From Conus ventricosus (lineage: Eukaryota; Mollusca; Gastropoda; Neogastropoda; Conidae): a stretch of DNA of 64,000 nt. Positions within the stretch are counted from its first letter, which is position 1; every line of letters begins with the position of its first letter. The stretch spans positions 38,348,642 to 38,412,641 of the forward strand of contig CM031626.1 in the NCBI GenBank assembly GCA_018398815.1, read 5' to 3'. This document shows positions 11,908 through 25,200 of this stretch, piece by piece. The notes beneath the pieces are model-generated. The model was not told the origin of the DNA. It did not search any database and saw only the letters and a list, made by a program, of their open reading frames with translations. The position numbers and the translations under genes were made by a program.

Positions 11908-14110
11908 AGAGGGGAAAAAAATATGTGTAAAGTGTTGATGCGTTGTGTGTGTAAAAAAAAAAAAAAAAACGGCCTAAGAAGGTGTCATTTGTTACACAAG
12001 TATTTATCTGTGTCTACAGACTGTGTGCCCCCAGGGCGTTTCTGTCACGGGTGTGTCAAGGTAAAAATTAAAATCGATGCGCTGAAGAACAAAAACCCAC
12101 CATCAGGTCATCCCAAAATTTTCCTTCCGTGATCATGGGGAATTTTCCTGTTACATTGTTTCATTAAGACAGGAAATTCAGAGCACACAGTGCAGAAATT
12201 ACCGGGTATTTACCTTCACCCCCCAACCCCTCTCAGTGTCTGTGGCGGACTCCAGGTCCCAGGGGAAAGAAAAAGGTTTTGACCCAATTCACACACTTTC
12301 CATGTCCACCACCCCAAGCTAAATTTGTCATTGTACCTTCCCCATATCCATCCCACCATACTCACCTTTTTGTATAAGCCCCGTTGGTAAATTCAAAATC
12401 AATCTATTTCAGAATCAGTTTTTTTGTTGTTGTTTGTTTTGTTGTTGTTGTTTTTTTCCGGACATATACTGTCAGCAAATGGGTTTCTAAAGTTTTCATG
12501 TTCTATGTTACTTCACCCAAATCGGTGTGGGGTCGTAGCTTTTTTTCCTGATTGTATTTTTGTTGTAATTGCAGATTTATATGTTAAAAATTCTGGTTCC
12601 TACTGTATTTTGCCCTGTCTTCGGGGTGGGGGTTTGGTAAGCTCTATTTTCCTGATTGTACATTGTGTTTACTTTGCAGATTAGTATGTTCTACTTCTAA
12701 CTTCTATGTTTTTTTAACCTTAATAGAAGTTGGTTGTCCACCATTTTGTCTTCAAGTTTTGGGGTGTTTTAAATGTTTTTGAAGTACATTGCTTTTCAGT
12801 AAACTTTAAGGTAGGTTAATCCAAAATTTACAGATGCTTGTCTGTGTGTACTGCGAGAGATGGGAACGTTCTTAATCCCATGTAGGGACTTGAACATTGG
12901 ACCAGCAGAAATGTACGGCCTATTCCCTTTAATTAAAACAGAAGCACAAGTCATTGTATCGTCTAAACACGTTAGGGGAAAGACGTTAAAGAAGACACAC
13001 ACACACACACACAAAAATCATTACTCACAACTTCACCATCAGCGGAAAACAGCAATGTTTTGGGCAAAATTTTGGTACAGAGTTCCCCAGAATTCACAGT
13101 GAAAATCCCAAAAATTTGATGGGATAGTTGATCAGTTGGTGAAATTGCAATCCCAAAGTTTTTGTGGCGCAATACACCCCTTTCTGTCAGTCTGTGTCCT
13201 TTCACAAAAAGACAATTAAATTTTTTTGTACAATTGAGGAAGTCAGTCGTTGGAGTTTTTTTGTCAGACTTTTTGTGGTATGTGATAAAATGATTTCATT
13301 ATGGGGAAAGACTTTGATAAGTTGCAACCTTGCCCTTTCTGGTTTTAAAGTTATAACGAAGCTCAGTAATTTGTTTTGTAAAATTTGGGGAGATGAATGA
13401 AAATTTTGCAAACATTAAAAAAAACCAAGATCTTAGTGTTTGAAAACAGATTTTGGGGTTTTCTGAATCACAGAAGGTGAAATAATTGGTAATTTCACAA
13501 AAGTAGCCCAAACAGTCGATTCCCTTTGTAACTTTTTTTAAAAAGAGGGCAAGTGCACTTAAAAATTTTTTTAATTTCAGATATGTGTTTTAATTATTAG
13601 ATTTGCTTTCATATTATTAAGAATAAAAAAAAAAAGATAAAAGGAAAGAAAGGAAACTAACCCACGACTGAGAATAGATGTTGCATATTTTTGTTTCCAT
13701 TTGTATGAAAAATTATAAAAGAAACCATACTTGATGGCTTTCAGATGTGTTTAAAATGTTTAATTTTAATTTGTGCCGCTTTTAATTTCATTGACTTTAA
13801 AATTGGAAACATGCAGACTTATTCATATTTAAACAAAAAAGACACAAAATCTATCATTCCTTTCCCAGGTTGTTTTAGCCGGTTTAAAATTTTTTAAATG
13901 GAAACAAAATGGTTTGCAGGGTGACAGAATGGGTTTGTCTAAAAAACATGCTTTTTTGTTTTTTTATGCAGAAAAAGGTAAATGTTTTTTGGTAGCTTAT
14001 CTTTAACCTTTAGCGTCTATTAACATGTGACATATTTTCTTTTTTTTGAACAATGACATATTGCTTGTTGTTTTTTACAGAAAATTTTTTTTTCTTTACT
14101 AATTTTCTGA
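10961..14110. other. Stretch without a recognisable gene; one GA microsatellite
   Basis: Apart from a (GA)n tract at about 11,841-11,915 and a short (CA)n at about 12,994-13,013, this is A/T-rich sequence with many homopolymers. Short frames on both strands show no domain, no clear splice context and no similarity to the LINE proteins on either side. Confidence 0.45.
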
Positions 14111-14139
14111 ATACATAATAATTCAAAAGAAGCAACACA

Positions 14140-14151
14140 CACCACCCCCCA

Positions 14152-14190
<39 letters not shown>

Positions 14191-14430
14191 CACACACACA
14201 TACACACCCTCAGCCTTAAATCAAACAAACACACCCCCAACACAAAACACAACACACACAACACACAAAACACACACACACACACACCCCCACACTCGGC
14301 CACTCACTCACTCTCACGAAAACTCAAATTTTTTATCTGTGGCAATCTGTGAATTGCTACACCCCCATGCACCACACACACACACCACACACACACACAA
14401 CACACAACCCCAACACACTCACACACAAAG
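14140..14430. repeat. Compound CA microsatellite
   Basis: (CA)n tracts at about 14,155-14,190 and 14,267-14,290, with CAC/CACC variants and a further ACAC block at 14,370-14,430, flank the start of the next LINE. Cysteine/valine-rich and histidine/threonine-rich frames across this region are composition artefacts. Confidence 0.9.
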
Positions 14431-16370
14431 CAGGTTTCGGGAAAGGAAGATATACAACTGACCACTGGTCAAATTTTCGAATCAATTTAAAAAAACATTT
14501 TCCAGAAAAAAAAAGAACATTTGCTTTTTTTTTTTTAAAATTAAAAAAGCTTATGATAGTGTATGGCATGCTCACTGTTTTATAAGCAAAACAATTGAAT
14601 AGTGGACAATGTATAAATTTAAAAAATGTTCTTGCGGGAGACTATTTGACAAGAATTGGGCACATGCTTTTTCGTCATTAAAGGGATTTTGATATTGGAA
14701 TTCCTAAAGGGATCTATCATTGCTTCCTTTCTTTTTCTATTTTTTCATGATCCCCCAAACTTCCCTCAACAATATCCACCCTTGAATATGCTGAGACATT
14801 GCTTTTGGGATAAATACAAACTCAAAAAAACAAACAAAAAAGAGGTTTTTTAAAACTTTAAAAAACTTTCCCCAAGTTAGCAGAAAATTTAAATTTTTAT
14901 ACATGAAAAAAATGGTTTAGAATTTTGGGGGAGAAAAGACACAATTAATGCTTTTTATTAATGGTTGCTCCAAAGACCCTCCCGCTGTTATAAAAGGCAA
15001 CACTCTTAAATATTAAAGCGAAAAATTTTTGGGGGAGTCTATTTAACCCCCAAAGTTAAAGGACGATTCAATTGAACACATAATAATAAAGCAGACAAAG
15101 AAAAATTTTTTCTCAAAAAAATTAATGCTCAGTCAGGGGAAAGATATCAAACACTTTTACCCCTTGCTACCAGTTAGTTCGATCAAAATTAACTTATGTA
15201 AAAGGGGGTTTTTTTCCAGCTCCACAGACGCGCAAAAAAAAATTACAAGCATAATAGAAAGGCTTTAAATTGGGCACTTGGTGTGCCATACACACAAATA
15301 CGCTCAAAAAAAAACAGGCACTAATTTTTTAACTCTGAGAACCAACGGAAGTTGGCCACCGAAAATAGTGACAAATGTCTTTCATTTTCAAATTTCAGTG
15401 CAAATGCATTTTTCTTGATTTAAGACGGATTTCCCAAAAGAGCGCAAAACATTTCATACTTAAACCATGAAACTATACAGGACTTTTTAAGATTTGTGAT
15501 TTTGATATTACACAATCTCAGGTATCCCTAATTAACCCATTACCCCAAGGGGAGAAATTTTTCCCGCAGTTTCGTACAGATTATACAATCAAAAAAAAAG
15601 AGGATAACATCAATCTTATATCCGTTGAACCAAAAAAACATCAAAAAAAAGTACCAAATCATTTTAAAGATTTTTACAACGGTTCATTTTTGGGAATCAT
15701 ACACGGGGGCGGGTTTTGTTTCCCTCTTTCAAGAAAAAAAGCTTTTTTGTCTGGAAAAAAGGTTTTTCTGTTTTTACTGCAGAACTATATCAATTCTTTG
15801 GCCTTACCTTCTAGTTGATTTTTGATACTGCGAAAAAGCATTTTACTTTGTGTTGACTAAAAATCGTTCTTTACAGCCCGGGCAAAAACGGGAAGAAAAA
15901 GTTCGAAAAGACTTGAAATTTGACTAAAATATTTAAAATTCATTAATTAAAGGTAAAATGTGAATTTTGTTGGATCCTTCACTGTGGTTTTTGGGGGGAA
16001 TAAATGGCTGATAATCACGAAAAAAGGGAGCTATTAGAAAACACCTACATCCCAAAAAAATTTAGAAAAACTGAAAAAAATTTTCGATGTAGAAAGTCGA
16101 ATAATGACAAAAGCTTCCTTAAAAGAAAAAATTTTACCGTTTTCAATCCTTGTCTAGTCTCATTTACAAAATTCGATTAAATTCAGGGAAGACAAATTTT
16201 AAAAAAATTAGAATGTCTTGTGGTCTTTCAATAAAATTGAACATATTCTTTTGTTGCCCATTGCAAACCCTTTTAAAAACTTTTCTGGATAGAGTACAAA
16301 AAGGGGAATCTTTAAAAAAATAACACCAAAAAATTAAAAAAATGATCAGTTTTACCGCACTTTACTGCAA
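14430..16370 (+). mobile_element. LINE fragment with reverse transcriptase and RNase H-like region (frame-broken)
   Basis: On the plus strand the frames give GFGKGRYTTDHWSNF (about 14,433), then LKKLMIVYGM, a degraded catalytic block that would normally hold AYD, then IGIPKGSI and NGLEF (about 14,910). GGVYL and a VKGRFN-like block follow, then INAQSGERYQT (about 15,122). From about 15,660 an RNase H-like segment follows: FTTVHFWESYTGAGF sits where YTDGS..GAG would be expected. Later there are weak SKxVL- and SHCG-like traces. RT followed by RNase H is known in jockey/CR1-type LINEs. The reading frame changes many times, and neither the 5-prime endonuclease nor the 3-prime end is seen. Confidence 0.6.
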
Positions 16371-16439
16371 ATTTATTGAAACATTAAATCATTTATAGAA
16401 AATTGTAAAATGTTTATACTACCTTCACAATGATGCATA

Positions 16440-16567
16440 TTCCAAAACACACACAACACACACCCACACACCACACAACACACACAACACACACCAGCAC
16501 AGTAACAAACACACCACACACCACCACAACACACACACAGACACACACACACACACACACACCCCCA

Positions 16568-16598
<31 letters not shown>

Positions 16599-16925
16599 CA
16601 CACCACCCACCCCCGCACACACGCGCGCGCGCGCCGCGGGGCGCGAGCAGCTCGCAAACACAGACAAAAACCCTTTCACAGCCCTTTTTTTTTTTTTTTT
16701 TTTTTTTTTTATTTTTTTTTGGATTGGTTTATTTCTAGTTAAATCCCCATTTTGTGAACAGACGTTAAAAAAAAATCAATAAAATAAAATCAAACACACA
16801 CACACACCACCCACACCCCCCCACCAAAAACCACCCCACACAAAACAAAACACACACATAAAAACAACACACACACACACACACACACACCCCACACCAC
16901 ACACACACACACACACACACATATC
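16440..16925. repeat. CA microsatellites with an intervening T run
   Basis: CA-rich tracts occupy about 16,446-16,620 and 16,794-16,922. They are separated by a CG alternation (about 16,622-16,640) and a T run (about 16,686-16,720). Cysteine/valine and histidine/threonine frames here are not genes. Confidence 0.9.
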
Positions 16926-17494
16926 CCTACACTTTAAACCAAACTTGGTATCTGTGGCAAGCTCTGCCCATTGTTTTTTAAATTTCCAAAGTATGGTAAA
17001 CGTTGATTTAACCGGGCATTTTGCTTGGTCAGACGAGGGAGGGGTATAAGAGGGAGGGAAACCGGTGTTTGTGTGGGGAGGAAGGGGGAGGGGAAATTGG
17101 GAGGGGGAGGGGGGGGCCAAACTCCTGTCAGGTGTTTGTGCTGAGTTCCATACAAGGTTTGGCCTTTTCTTTGTGAAGTGCTTTCAGCATCAGAATTTAA
17201 AGCACTAAAAAAAGCTGTATCATCGATCACTTTTCATTTTATGGTATTTATTACAGCTTATTGTTATCATCTTCGCCCTTTATTTTGGTGGTGTTTTTAG
17301 GGTTTGGGTTTCTTTGGGGGTTTCTTTGTTTGGGGGTCATTTTTTCCACTTTTTAGTAAAACTTTTTTGGCAGAATGCCCTTTCAAGCTGGATGGCACCA
17401 TCACGCTGATTTTTCAAAACGGATTTGGGTGTTCCAAAAAGGGAAACCCTTCTTCTGCCTCTTTAGAAAAAAAATAAACATTTCAATTCATTCA

Positions 17495-17670
17495 GCAGAC
17501 CCTCACTGTTTGGCTTTACCTTTCCCACTACAACCCCGGGTGCACTGACTGGTTTTCCCTTTTCCATACTAAGACCCGGTGCATTGACTTGGCTTTCCCT
17601 TTCCCTACAAAGACCCGGTGCATTGACTTGGCTTTACCTTTTCCAGCTACAAGACCCGGGCATTCACTTC
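17495..17670. repeat. Tandem repeat, unit about 45 bp, about 3.5 copies
   Basis: The phrases AAGACCCGGTGCATTGACTT and GGCTTTACCTTTTCC alternate and give a period near 45 bases. The outer copies are more diverged than the inner two. Confidence 0.7.
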
Positions 17671-17929
17671 CAAAACTTGCCCCTTTTTTTGTGTCCTGAA
17701 ATCCAAACAGGGAAATCTTTGTTTCTAGCTTTTAAAAAGCCAAAATTTCTGGGAGTTATTTTTACAAAAACCGCTTTTTTTATCACATTAAAAAACCTTG
17801 AAAACTCTTTTCAAAAGCCTGAAAATTCTGCAGGGCATAGCCACACTGACTGGAGCGCTGAGAGAAAAATTGCTGCCCTTTTTATAGCCTTGGGCCATTC
17901 TAAACGGACTAGGGTGTGTTGTGTACGCT

Positions 17930-18140
17930 CTGGAGACCCAGTTACCCGAAACACTTGGGTCCCCTTCTGCCAAGGACTGGTCCTGTCTTGGAGCATTCCA
18001 CACCCCCCCATGTACAGCCCGCAGAGGCTTGGTCCTGTCTTTGGGGCATCCACACCACCCCAGGAAGCCTGCGGAGGGCTTTTGGTCCTGTCTTGGAGAT
18101 TTCCCCCCACCCAGTGTACACCTGCAGAGGCAGGGGGAAC
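17930..18140. repeat. Tandem repeat, unit about 55 bp, about 3 copies
   Basis: GGTCCTGTCTTGGAG-type phrases recur at about 17,980, 18,030 and 18,085. Each is followed by a C-rich block and a GCAGAGG element. The long plus-strand frame that crosses this region carries no domain and is a consequence of the repeat. Confidence 0.65.
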
Positions 18141-18429
18141 CCCCACATCCCTGTAGGCTGAAACTTTTCCTTCAAAACAATCTCAGATTGTTTTCCCGAC
18201 TGGAAAAAACCCGCTTAGGACGTTTTTTATCCTCGTTTTAAAGGGGGATTTTAAGACAATCCCTTTTTTTGGGTTCCCATGCTTGGACTTGGGATGTACA
18301 CTTTACAGAAAGCTTCTTGACTAGGGGTTGTGCCGATTTTGTTTTTTTCCACATAAGCCTCCCGGCCTTCTTTACACCAGAAAACCACTTTTATCTTTTT
18401 GCAAAGAACCCCCCATCCCAGGGATAAGG

Positions 18430-18868
18430 GCATTGTTTTCCCATCACCCCAGGCATACAGGAATTGTTTGCCCCCCCATTACCCAGGAACAGGATTGTTG
18501 CTGACCAGTCCTCAGGGATACAGGGGATTGTTTGCTACCATCCCAGGGATCAGGGCATTGTTTGTGACCATCCTCAGGGATACGGGCATTTTTTGCTGCC
18601 ATCCCAGGCATACAGGGCATGTGGCTGACAAGTCCCCAGCATACAGGGCATTGTTTTCTGACCAGTCCTCAGGGAACAGGGCATTGGTTTCGACCGTCCC
18701 CAGGTACAGGGCATTGTTTCCCACCACCTCAACTACAGGGGCATTTTTTTGCCCCCAGTCCTCAGGGATACAGGGCATTGTTTGTCACCATCCTCAGGAA
18801 AACACATTTTTTGCCCCCAATCCTCAGGCATACAGGGCATTATTTTTCCCCCCCATCCTCGGCATCAG
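18430..18868. repeat. Minisatellite, unit about 33 bp, about 13 copies
   Basis: The core phrases CCTCAGGGATACAGGGCATT and TTGTTTGCCACCAT recur about every 33 bases with frequent indels. The array stops where an LTR-derived fragment starts at about 18,869. Units are directly abutting, with no unique spacers. Confidence 0.85.
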
Positions 18869-19200
18869 GGGGCACGCCCCAATGGGTGCGGTTATTCTTC
18901 ACCTATTACCGACTCTTCCTCCCAATCGATCGCCCCCCTCTCACGACAGGGCAATAAGAACAATTCAAATTTATTTTTAAAAAATAAGTGTATGTGGGCA
19001 CTGTTTTGGATAAGTAAAAAAAAAAATAATAAAGTGTGGAAAAAATCAACTTTTGAAAAAAAGTTGTCTTTTCTTGCACGGGCACTTAGAAGTTAAAGTC
19101 TGGAACCTGGGGCCCCCTTGTCACGTCTTGGAAGTTATTTGTCTTCAGTTCTTTAGCTCCAGATCTCCATCGGAAATACCGCAGTAAGAAGTTCTGGGCT
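18869..19200 (-). mobile_element. Fragment of the same LTR found at 33,941-35,615
   Basis: This stretch is collinear with 33,941-34,285, the left part of the clean LTR. Shared landmarks include the edge with CACGCC..AATGG, CCAATCGATCGC, TTGCACGGGCACTTAGAAGT and CTCCAGATCTCC. It begins exactly at the LTR edge and ends near 19,195, where similarity is lost. It is therefore a partial solo copy and not one of the two LTRs of the element further right. It carries many A- and T-run expansions relative to the clean copy. Confidence 0.85.
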
Positions 19201-19839
19201 TTATTCATGGACAACCCCTTTTGACCCCTTAGTTTTCCTCTGGCGGGTACTCCTGTTGGGACTTGCCAGTACTGTTCAAACCCTTTTCTAGGGGCCCGAT
19301 TTTAACCCCTGATTTTAATTAACATCAGAAAAAGTACAGTGAAAGGAATTTTGTTAAAAAAGGGGTTTGACACAGGGATTAAATTATGGTTTTAAGCCCT
19401 TTTCCCTTTAGGAGACATTGAACTCATCCGGGGCCTCCACCAAAATAAAAAAACCATGCGGGTTTCAAAATTTTAGAGTCCATGGAAACATAAAGCAGTT
19501 GCCTGTGCGTTGCAAAACAGGTACCTTAAATGTATGTTAATGAATTTTAGCTTTTTTGAAGCATTTTGCAAAAGGATATACAGGACTTGTTTTTACCCGC
19601 GGGCTTCCAAACTTTAGTTCAAGGCTTTTTGAAGATTCTATTAAAAAACTGCAGCTCAAAAAGCAAGTTTTTTACCCTATCTCACCCGACCGATCCCCAA
19701 AAAAAACTTAAATTTTTTCCTAATTTTTTTATCCCCCCCTATTCTAAACGATAAAAAACACTATCAAAAAGTGTAAATGAACTCCCAAACATTAAAGGGG
19801 AAAAAAAAAAATAAATGAACGTAAAATTTTTTTAATCTC

Positions 19840-22250
19840 TTTTAAGAAAAAGGAAGAACCCGTAATTTAGTCACGAAAAAAACATTGATGTTGTAATTGG
19901 AACAAAATTGGCTAGAAACTGAAATCCGCAGGAACTTTTAATGGAGGATTTTTATTTTATAGAAAGACAGACTTGGAAAAAAGGTGGGGGAGTCTTGATT
20001 GATTAGGAAGAATTGCCATGGGTTTTTTTTATCAAGGCAAAAATAGTGAAAGTTTATTTTTTAGGGTTAAATTTTAAGAAAAAGAGACCCCGCATGTTGG
20101 ATCAGTTTTCAGACCCCCGACTCAGAGAAAATGTAGTTTGCATTTGCAGGGGACATTTTTTATTGTTTTGGGCCAAAAGGAAGGGAAAAAATTTTTGGTT
20201 GGTGGAGACTTTTTTTTACCAATATTTAAAGGGTGAAGATGCCTACTTTGGAATCAATACAGAAAAAAATTAATACTCGTTTTTGATGCCCCCAAAGACC
20301 TTGGGTTATACAGTCATTGAATCACCAACTGTGGTAAGGTTCCTGGATTTTATTTTTTAAACCATTGTCCAGGGCTTTTGGCAACCGGAATTAATTCAGG
20401 CCCGGTGTCATGACATAGTTTTTTAGAGAGTAATTTAACCCTTCGAAGAAAACCCCCCAAAAGCCCCAACCTTGGGGAAACCCAACAATTTAAACCAAAA
20501 TTGCGCGGGATACTCATAATTTCTGTCTTTTTTTGGGTCCCATATGTTAAAGATAAATGCAGTGATCTTTTGGGAAATGATAAAAACTAACTGGAATTTT
20601 TTATGGATGACAACAACCCATAAAAAACTTCAAGCAAGAACCACCAGCCCGGATTCTACAAAATAAAGTTTGTTTTAGAAAAAAATCGTTTCTTTTAAAA
20701 ATTGAAACTACATCCCTAATTTAGAAAGATTATGGTTAGGTATAAACATATTAAAAAGAAAGTCAAGAGATGTAGATTTCTCACTCCAATTATGTTAAAA
20801 TTTGATGATTTTGGAAGGGGATCACAGAACAAGAAATTAGGTCTTACAAAAGGAGTAAAGACAGGGCAACATTGGGGTTCCAGACCGAGAAACAACCAGA
20901 ATAACCTAATACGGACCCTGAAGGGAAAACAAACTTACTAAACAAGCAGTTTTGTTTGTTTTTTCCAAAACCCAAACCTTTTAATTTAAATTAGACTAAA
21001 GGGTGAGAAAAACTCCCGAAATCAAAACATCAAAGTAAACAAAGCAGGGATTTAAATACGACCAAAATTACGAAAACAAAGCAACTCCCAATGGCGTTTC
21101 CTGGCAAGCTCTTTAAAAATTATTTTCCCAAAGTTTAGTGAGGGATACCAATTCTTACCAAGCTTCACTGGACCAGGAGTAATACCTATGAGTGGGGGTC
21201 GAGCATTGTTCCTTTTTTAAAAAGGGTGACAAAACAAAAGCAAGAACTTTGACCGTATCCTTACATCCCTACGCTAAATACTTGAACACATAAATATAGT
21301 AGCATAAGGACCATTTTAAAAAATATGATTTTTTAAAAAACGCCCAGCTGGTTTTTTTGACAGCAAGGGTTTTTTGGACTCAACTTAAAACAACTCAATG
21401 ATTTAGTAATTCTTTAAAACAGACAGCAAATAGTCAATTTTTTTAGATTTTTTTAAGCCTTTTATAAGGTTTACCATGGGGCCCGCTGTTAAAAAAACCA
21501 TTTGGGATTGGCGTTCTTTTCAAAATGGGCTAGACATTCCCGTTGGGAGAATCAGAAAGTTGTGTGGAAGGGCTCATCCCATTGTAACCAGTCTTGTCAG
21601 GGTTTCCACAGGGAAAGTTCTGGGGCCTTGTTTTTCTTAATTTATATAAATGACATAAGTAAAATCTCTCTCCCGGAAATACTAAAGGCTTTTTTTCAGT
21701 GACAGTTTTTGTAAAATAGAAAAACAGAAGCAAGAATAACACGCATTCCAAGAAAACTAAAAGTTTTTAAAGGGGAAAAAACTTTGGAAAATGGGAAATT
21801 TTACCCTCAAAAGTGCCAATGTTGCGTAAGTAAAAAAACCTCACTAATTGATCGATTATTCTATCCAAATAATTTTTTTAAAAAAACTAAGCTGCAAAAT
21901 ATTTAAAGGGGGATTATAGATAGCGTCTCAAATGGAAAGAACATTACAATTTATATGTAAGAAAGCAAATAACATCTTACTTTCTTACACAGGAAACAAG
22001 ACGCCCCCAAAAAAGGGAAAGACACTGCTACAAAAAACTGGGTTTGACCATACTGGAAAATGGTTGCTCAGTTTTGGGGGCCTTACCCTCTAAAGGACAT
22101 TGAAAACCTTGAAAAGATTCAGAAGAAGCACACGGTTCGTACAGGGGAACCACATCAGAGAAAAGGGGGAAAACAGGAAGAACATGAGGAAAATTGAATG
22201 GAAAACCCCCAAAAGGAAGAGCTTTTTTAATTTAAAAAATTAAAAAACCT
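19840..22250 (+). mobile_element. LINE (CR1/L2-like): endonuclease, reverse transcriptase, C-terminus; frame-broken
   Basis: An endonuclease-like segment lies at about 19,890-20,270 and contains GSVFRPPT-like sequence (about 20,095) and VGGDFF (about 20,205). The reverse transcriptase follows: FKKGDKTKA (about 21,222), ASSVSLHPYAK-like sequence, AFYKVYHGA where the AFDxVxH block should be, GFHRESSGALFFLIYINDISK (about 21,600-21,660) and LFSVTVF near the position of the catalytic FADD block. The tail contains ICKKANNIL (about 21,958), KTxFDHTGKWLL, RSTRFVQGNHIREKG (about 22,122) and NPQKEEL. Block order and wording fit CR1/L2-type LINEs. Nearly every block is in a different frame. Confidence 0.75.
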
Positions 22251-25200
22251 TTTTTAAAGGGGAGCTAAAAATAATTGATATTCCCAAGGAACAATAGTAT
22301 TGAATAAAATGCACCAGGATGGCGGTCAATTTATAATATACCTGCATCAAATATTGACAGCCACTACATTCTTTTTTTCCCCTTCTGTCGGTTGTGGGAA
22401 TCACTGCCGTGTCCATCAAGATTTTTCCCCCAAAAGCAATCTCATTCAAAAACCCAAAATTTATTCACATTTTTAGATCTGCATATTTACGATTTTCTTT
22501 TTTACTTCCCTGATATTTTTACTATTACCTGGGCCTGAATTTGGCAATTGCTTTTATCTTCTTGAATATCGAGTGCGCCCTTTTTGCTAAATTTGTCCAG
22601 GGGCCAAAATCGAGCGCACTGTTTTTTTTGGTATTTTATTTACTTTTTTAACATGCGCGCTGGTGACCCACTCGTTTTTGAGGAACCGGGGTTTTTTGGG
22701 AAAAAGTGAAGAAGAAGGGAACCGGGGGTTAAACTGGACCCGCTGGTTTGAATGCATTGCCATTTGGACCGCGGGCTGCCGTCGATTTACCCGGCCGACA
22801 TTTTTAGACTGACAGGGGGTTTCCCAATCTCGCCCCAGGCATGGAGCTACCATTTCCTGCATTTCCGAAAATAAAAAAACGAGTGAAGACTGAGAGTAAA
22901 ATCCGTGAAAAATGGGCAAACTAAAAAGAGACCATCGGAATGGAAAGGCAGGCCGTATGAAAACGGGCGTGGGGCTGCCTTTTAAACCCAAACGACGATC
23001 GACATGATTGTTGGTGGGGACAGTGACCTGATCCAAGGTATCAAGGGGGAGCAAACAATTTTAGAATACTTGAAAAGCCTCAGTAAAAGTGTGTGATCAC
23101 TGAATTACATGGCATGTTACTGTTTTTGCCCTGTGTGTGAGGGAGAAAGAGCGGTGTTGTGTCAGCACTACAAACATCCAAAGTGTAGATGTGCGTGTCG
23201 TTTTCAGCATGCCCCTGTGAAGTCAATATAAAGTTGGGTTTTTGGGGTTTTTCCCCAAGCAAATTGTAAAGGCATGCAAGTGTAATCATGAGTTGGAAGT
23301 TAGTTGTGGGGGGGTTGGGGGGGGGGGGGGGGGGGGGGGGGTAGGTGACCGAGTTAAAGTTGGGTTTTTCATGCTTTAGTCATGTAAATGGGAATTTTTT
23401 TTTTTTTTTTTTTTTTGCAATTGGTTGTTTGAAAGGGATGTGTGTGTGTGTGTGTGTTGGGGGTCTGTGCGTGCGTTTGTGTGTGTGTGCAGGTGTGTGT
23501 GGCGTGTGTGTGGTGTGGGGGTGTGTGTGGTTGTGTGTGCAGTGTTGTTTCTTTAACAAATGTGATGAATTTTTTAGTGTACAAAGGAACGTTCTAGGGA
23601 GCTGGAACAGGGTAGCTTTTGAGTTGCTCATTTTGACTTTAGTCATTGTAAAGCAATTTCTAATGTTGGGAAAATATGTTATTTAATTTTGATAAAAACC
23701 ATGTCAGTGATGAGTACTTTAAAAAAAACCTCCCCCCAGTCCCCGGGTTTTTCACCCGACCAACAGAAAAAAAATATGTGTAAAATTTTGTAATTTTAAA
23801 TTTCCCCAATTTTAAAAAAAAACTTATTTACCAAACAACCAATTAGAGTTTGTAATGATAAATTATGTACCTTTCTTGACTTTTAAAGTTTTTATCAATA
23901 TAAAAATCCTTTTTCAGGTGGGGGTCAAGACACATTCGGGCAGCAGCACAGATCTCCACCCAAAACTTGCAGTAGCTTGGTGATTTCAAATTTTAGATTC
24001 CGATAAACCCCAAACCCAAAATTCTTTGTTTGTCTCGATGCAGGAAAGTTTTGGGTTTTTGTGTGTGTGGTGTTTTTGGTTGTGTGGTGTGGTGTGTGTG
24101 CGTGTGTAGTGTGTGGAGTGTATAGTTTGTGATAGTGAAGTATAAATTGCTGTTGGCTAATGGAAAGTATATTTTAATTTCTTTAGTTGTTTTGCATACA
24201 TGCATGTAATTTAAAAACTCTGAAATGAAAAAAAACCCCCCAAAAGCATTTCTTCTACATAACTCATCAACCGAAATCACAGAGACATGTAAGAATGTTT
24301 ACATATAATTGTGATTCAAGAACATTTCTTTTAGTAATGATCGCGATGTTACAAAATACCACAGTGCATTTGTTTTCATGTTTTGAAAACTGAAAAATTT
24401 CTATGCTGGTCCCCACTTTTTGTGTACTGTCTGCATAAGTTTTTAAGTTATTAAACGTGTTAGGTATCGTTTCGCTCCGATTTTAAAAAATTGAGCTTTT
24501 GTCTGTTGCATAAGTTGTTTAAAAGTGTTTTGGGAGTCTGTTTTCAAATCCCATTATAAACCTTGGCTTATGTGAATCGATTTTGGGGGACAGAAATGTA
24601 CAAAAAATTTGTAACTTAAGCTTTCCCGTTGTTTGAGAAAAAGATTGAAAAGCTAATCATGTTTCTTCTTTTAGAAAGCTTGCACACCCCAAAATTCAAT
24701 ATTCATGTTTCTGTACAAAAATTAATATGACAGATTATTGTACAACAATCGAAGGCTATTATACATGGATTACTGTAAACAATCGGATGGGTTTATGACA
24801 TTAAACTTTAAAACTTGTGAAGCATTCTTTTGGTGGAACATTTCCCCCTTTGAAATTTAAAACTGTTAAATGGGTTTTAAAAGCAAACAAATGCATGTAT
24901 ATACAGGACACTGGGCCACAGGATAAAATATTTCCCGGGATGTTATTGTACAGGGTTAGAAATTGCCCTGAAACCACTACCTCCCAATGACAGTGAAGGG
25001 GTTTTTTGACACGATACATTTTTCCCTTTCAGCTCAAAACACCCGCCAACATAATAAGGAAGTGCTAAAAGCAACTAGCCGTGGACCGACCCTAATCCTA
25101 GACGTAATCTATCACAAAATAAGAAAATATTTTGAAAAGAAAAGAAAAAATTTGTCTGAACAAAGGGGGTTTTCTCTCTCTCCTTTTCCCCCTTTTCCTT

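Noticed and set aside
17584..18156. A 190-codon plus-strand frame
   Set aside because: It runs through two short tandem repeats and has no domain; its length follows from repeat units without stops.
22587..23054. A 155-codon minus-strand frame as a host gene
   Set aside because: No recognisable domain, splice sites or neighbour support; it lies in a homopolymer-rich zone where frame length is unreliable.
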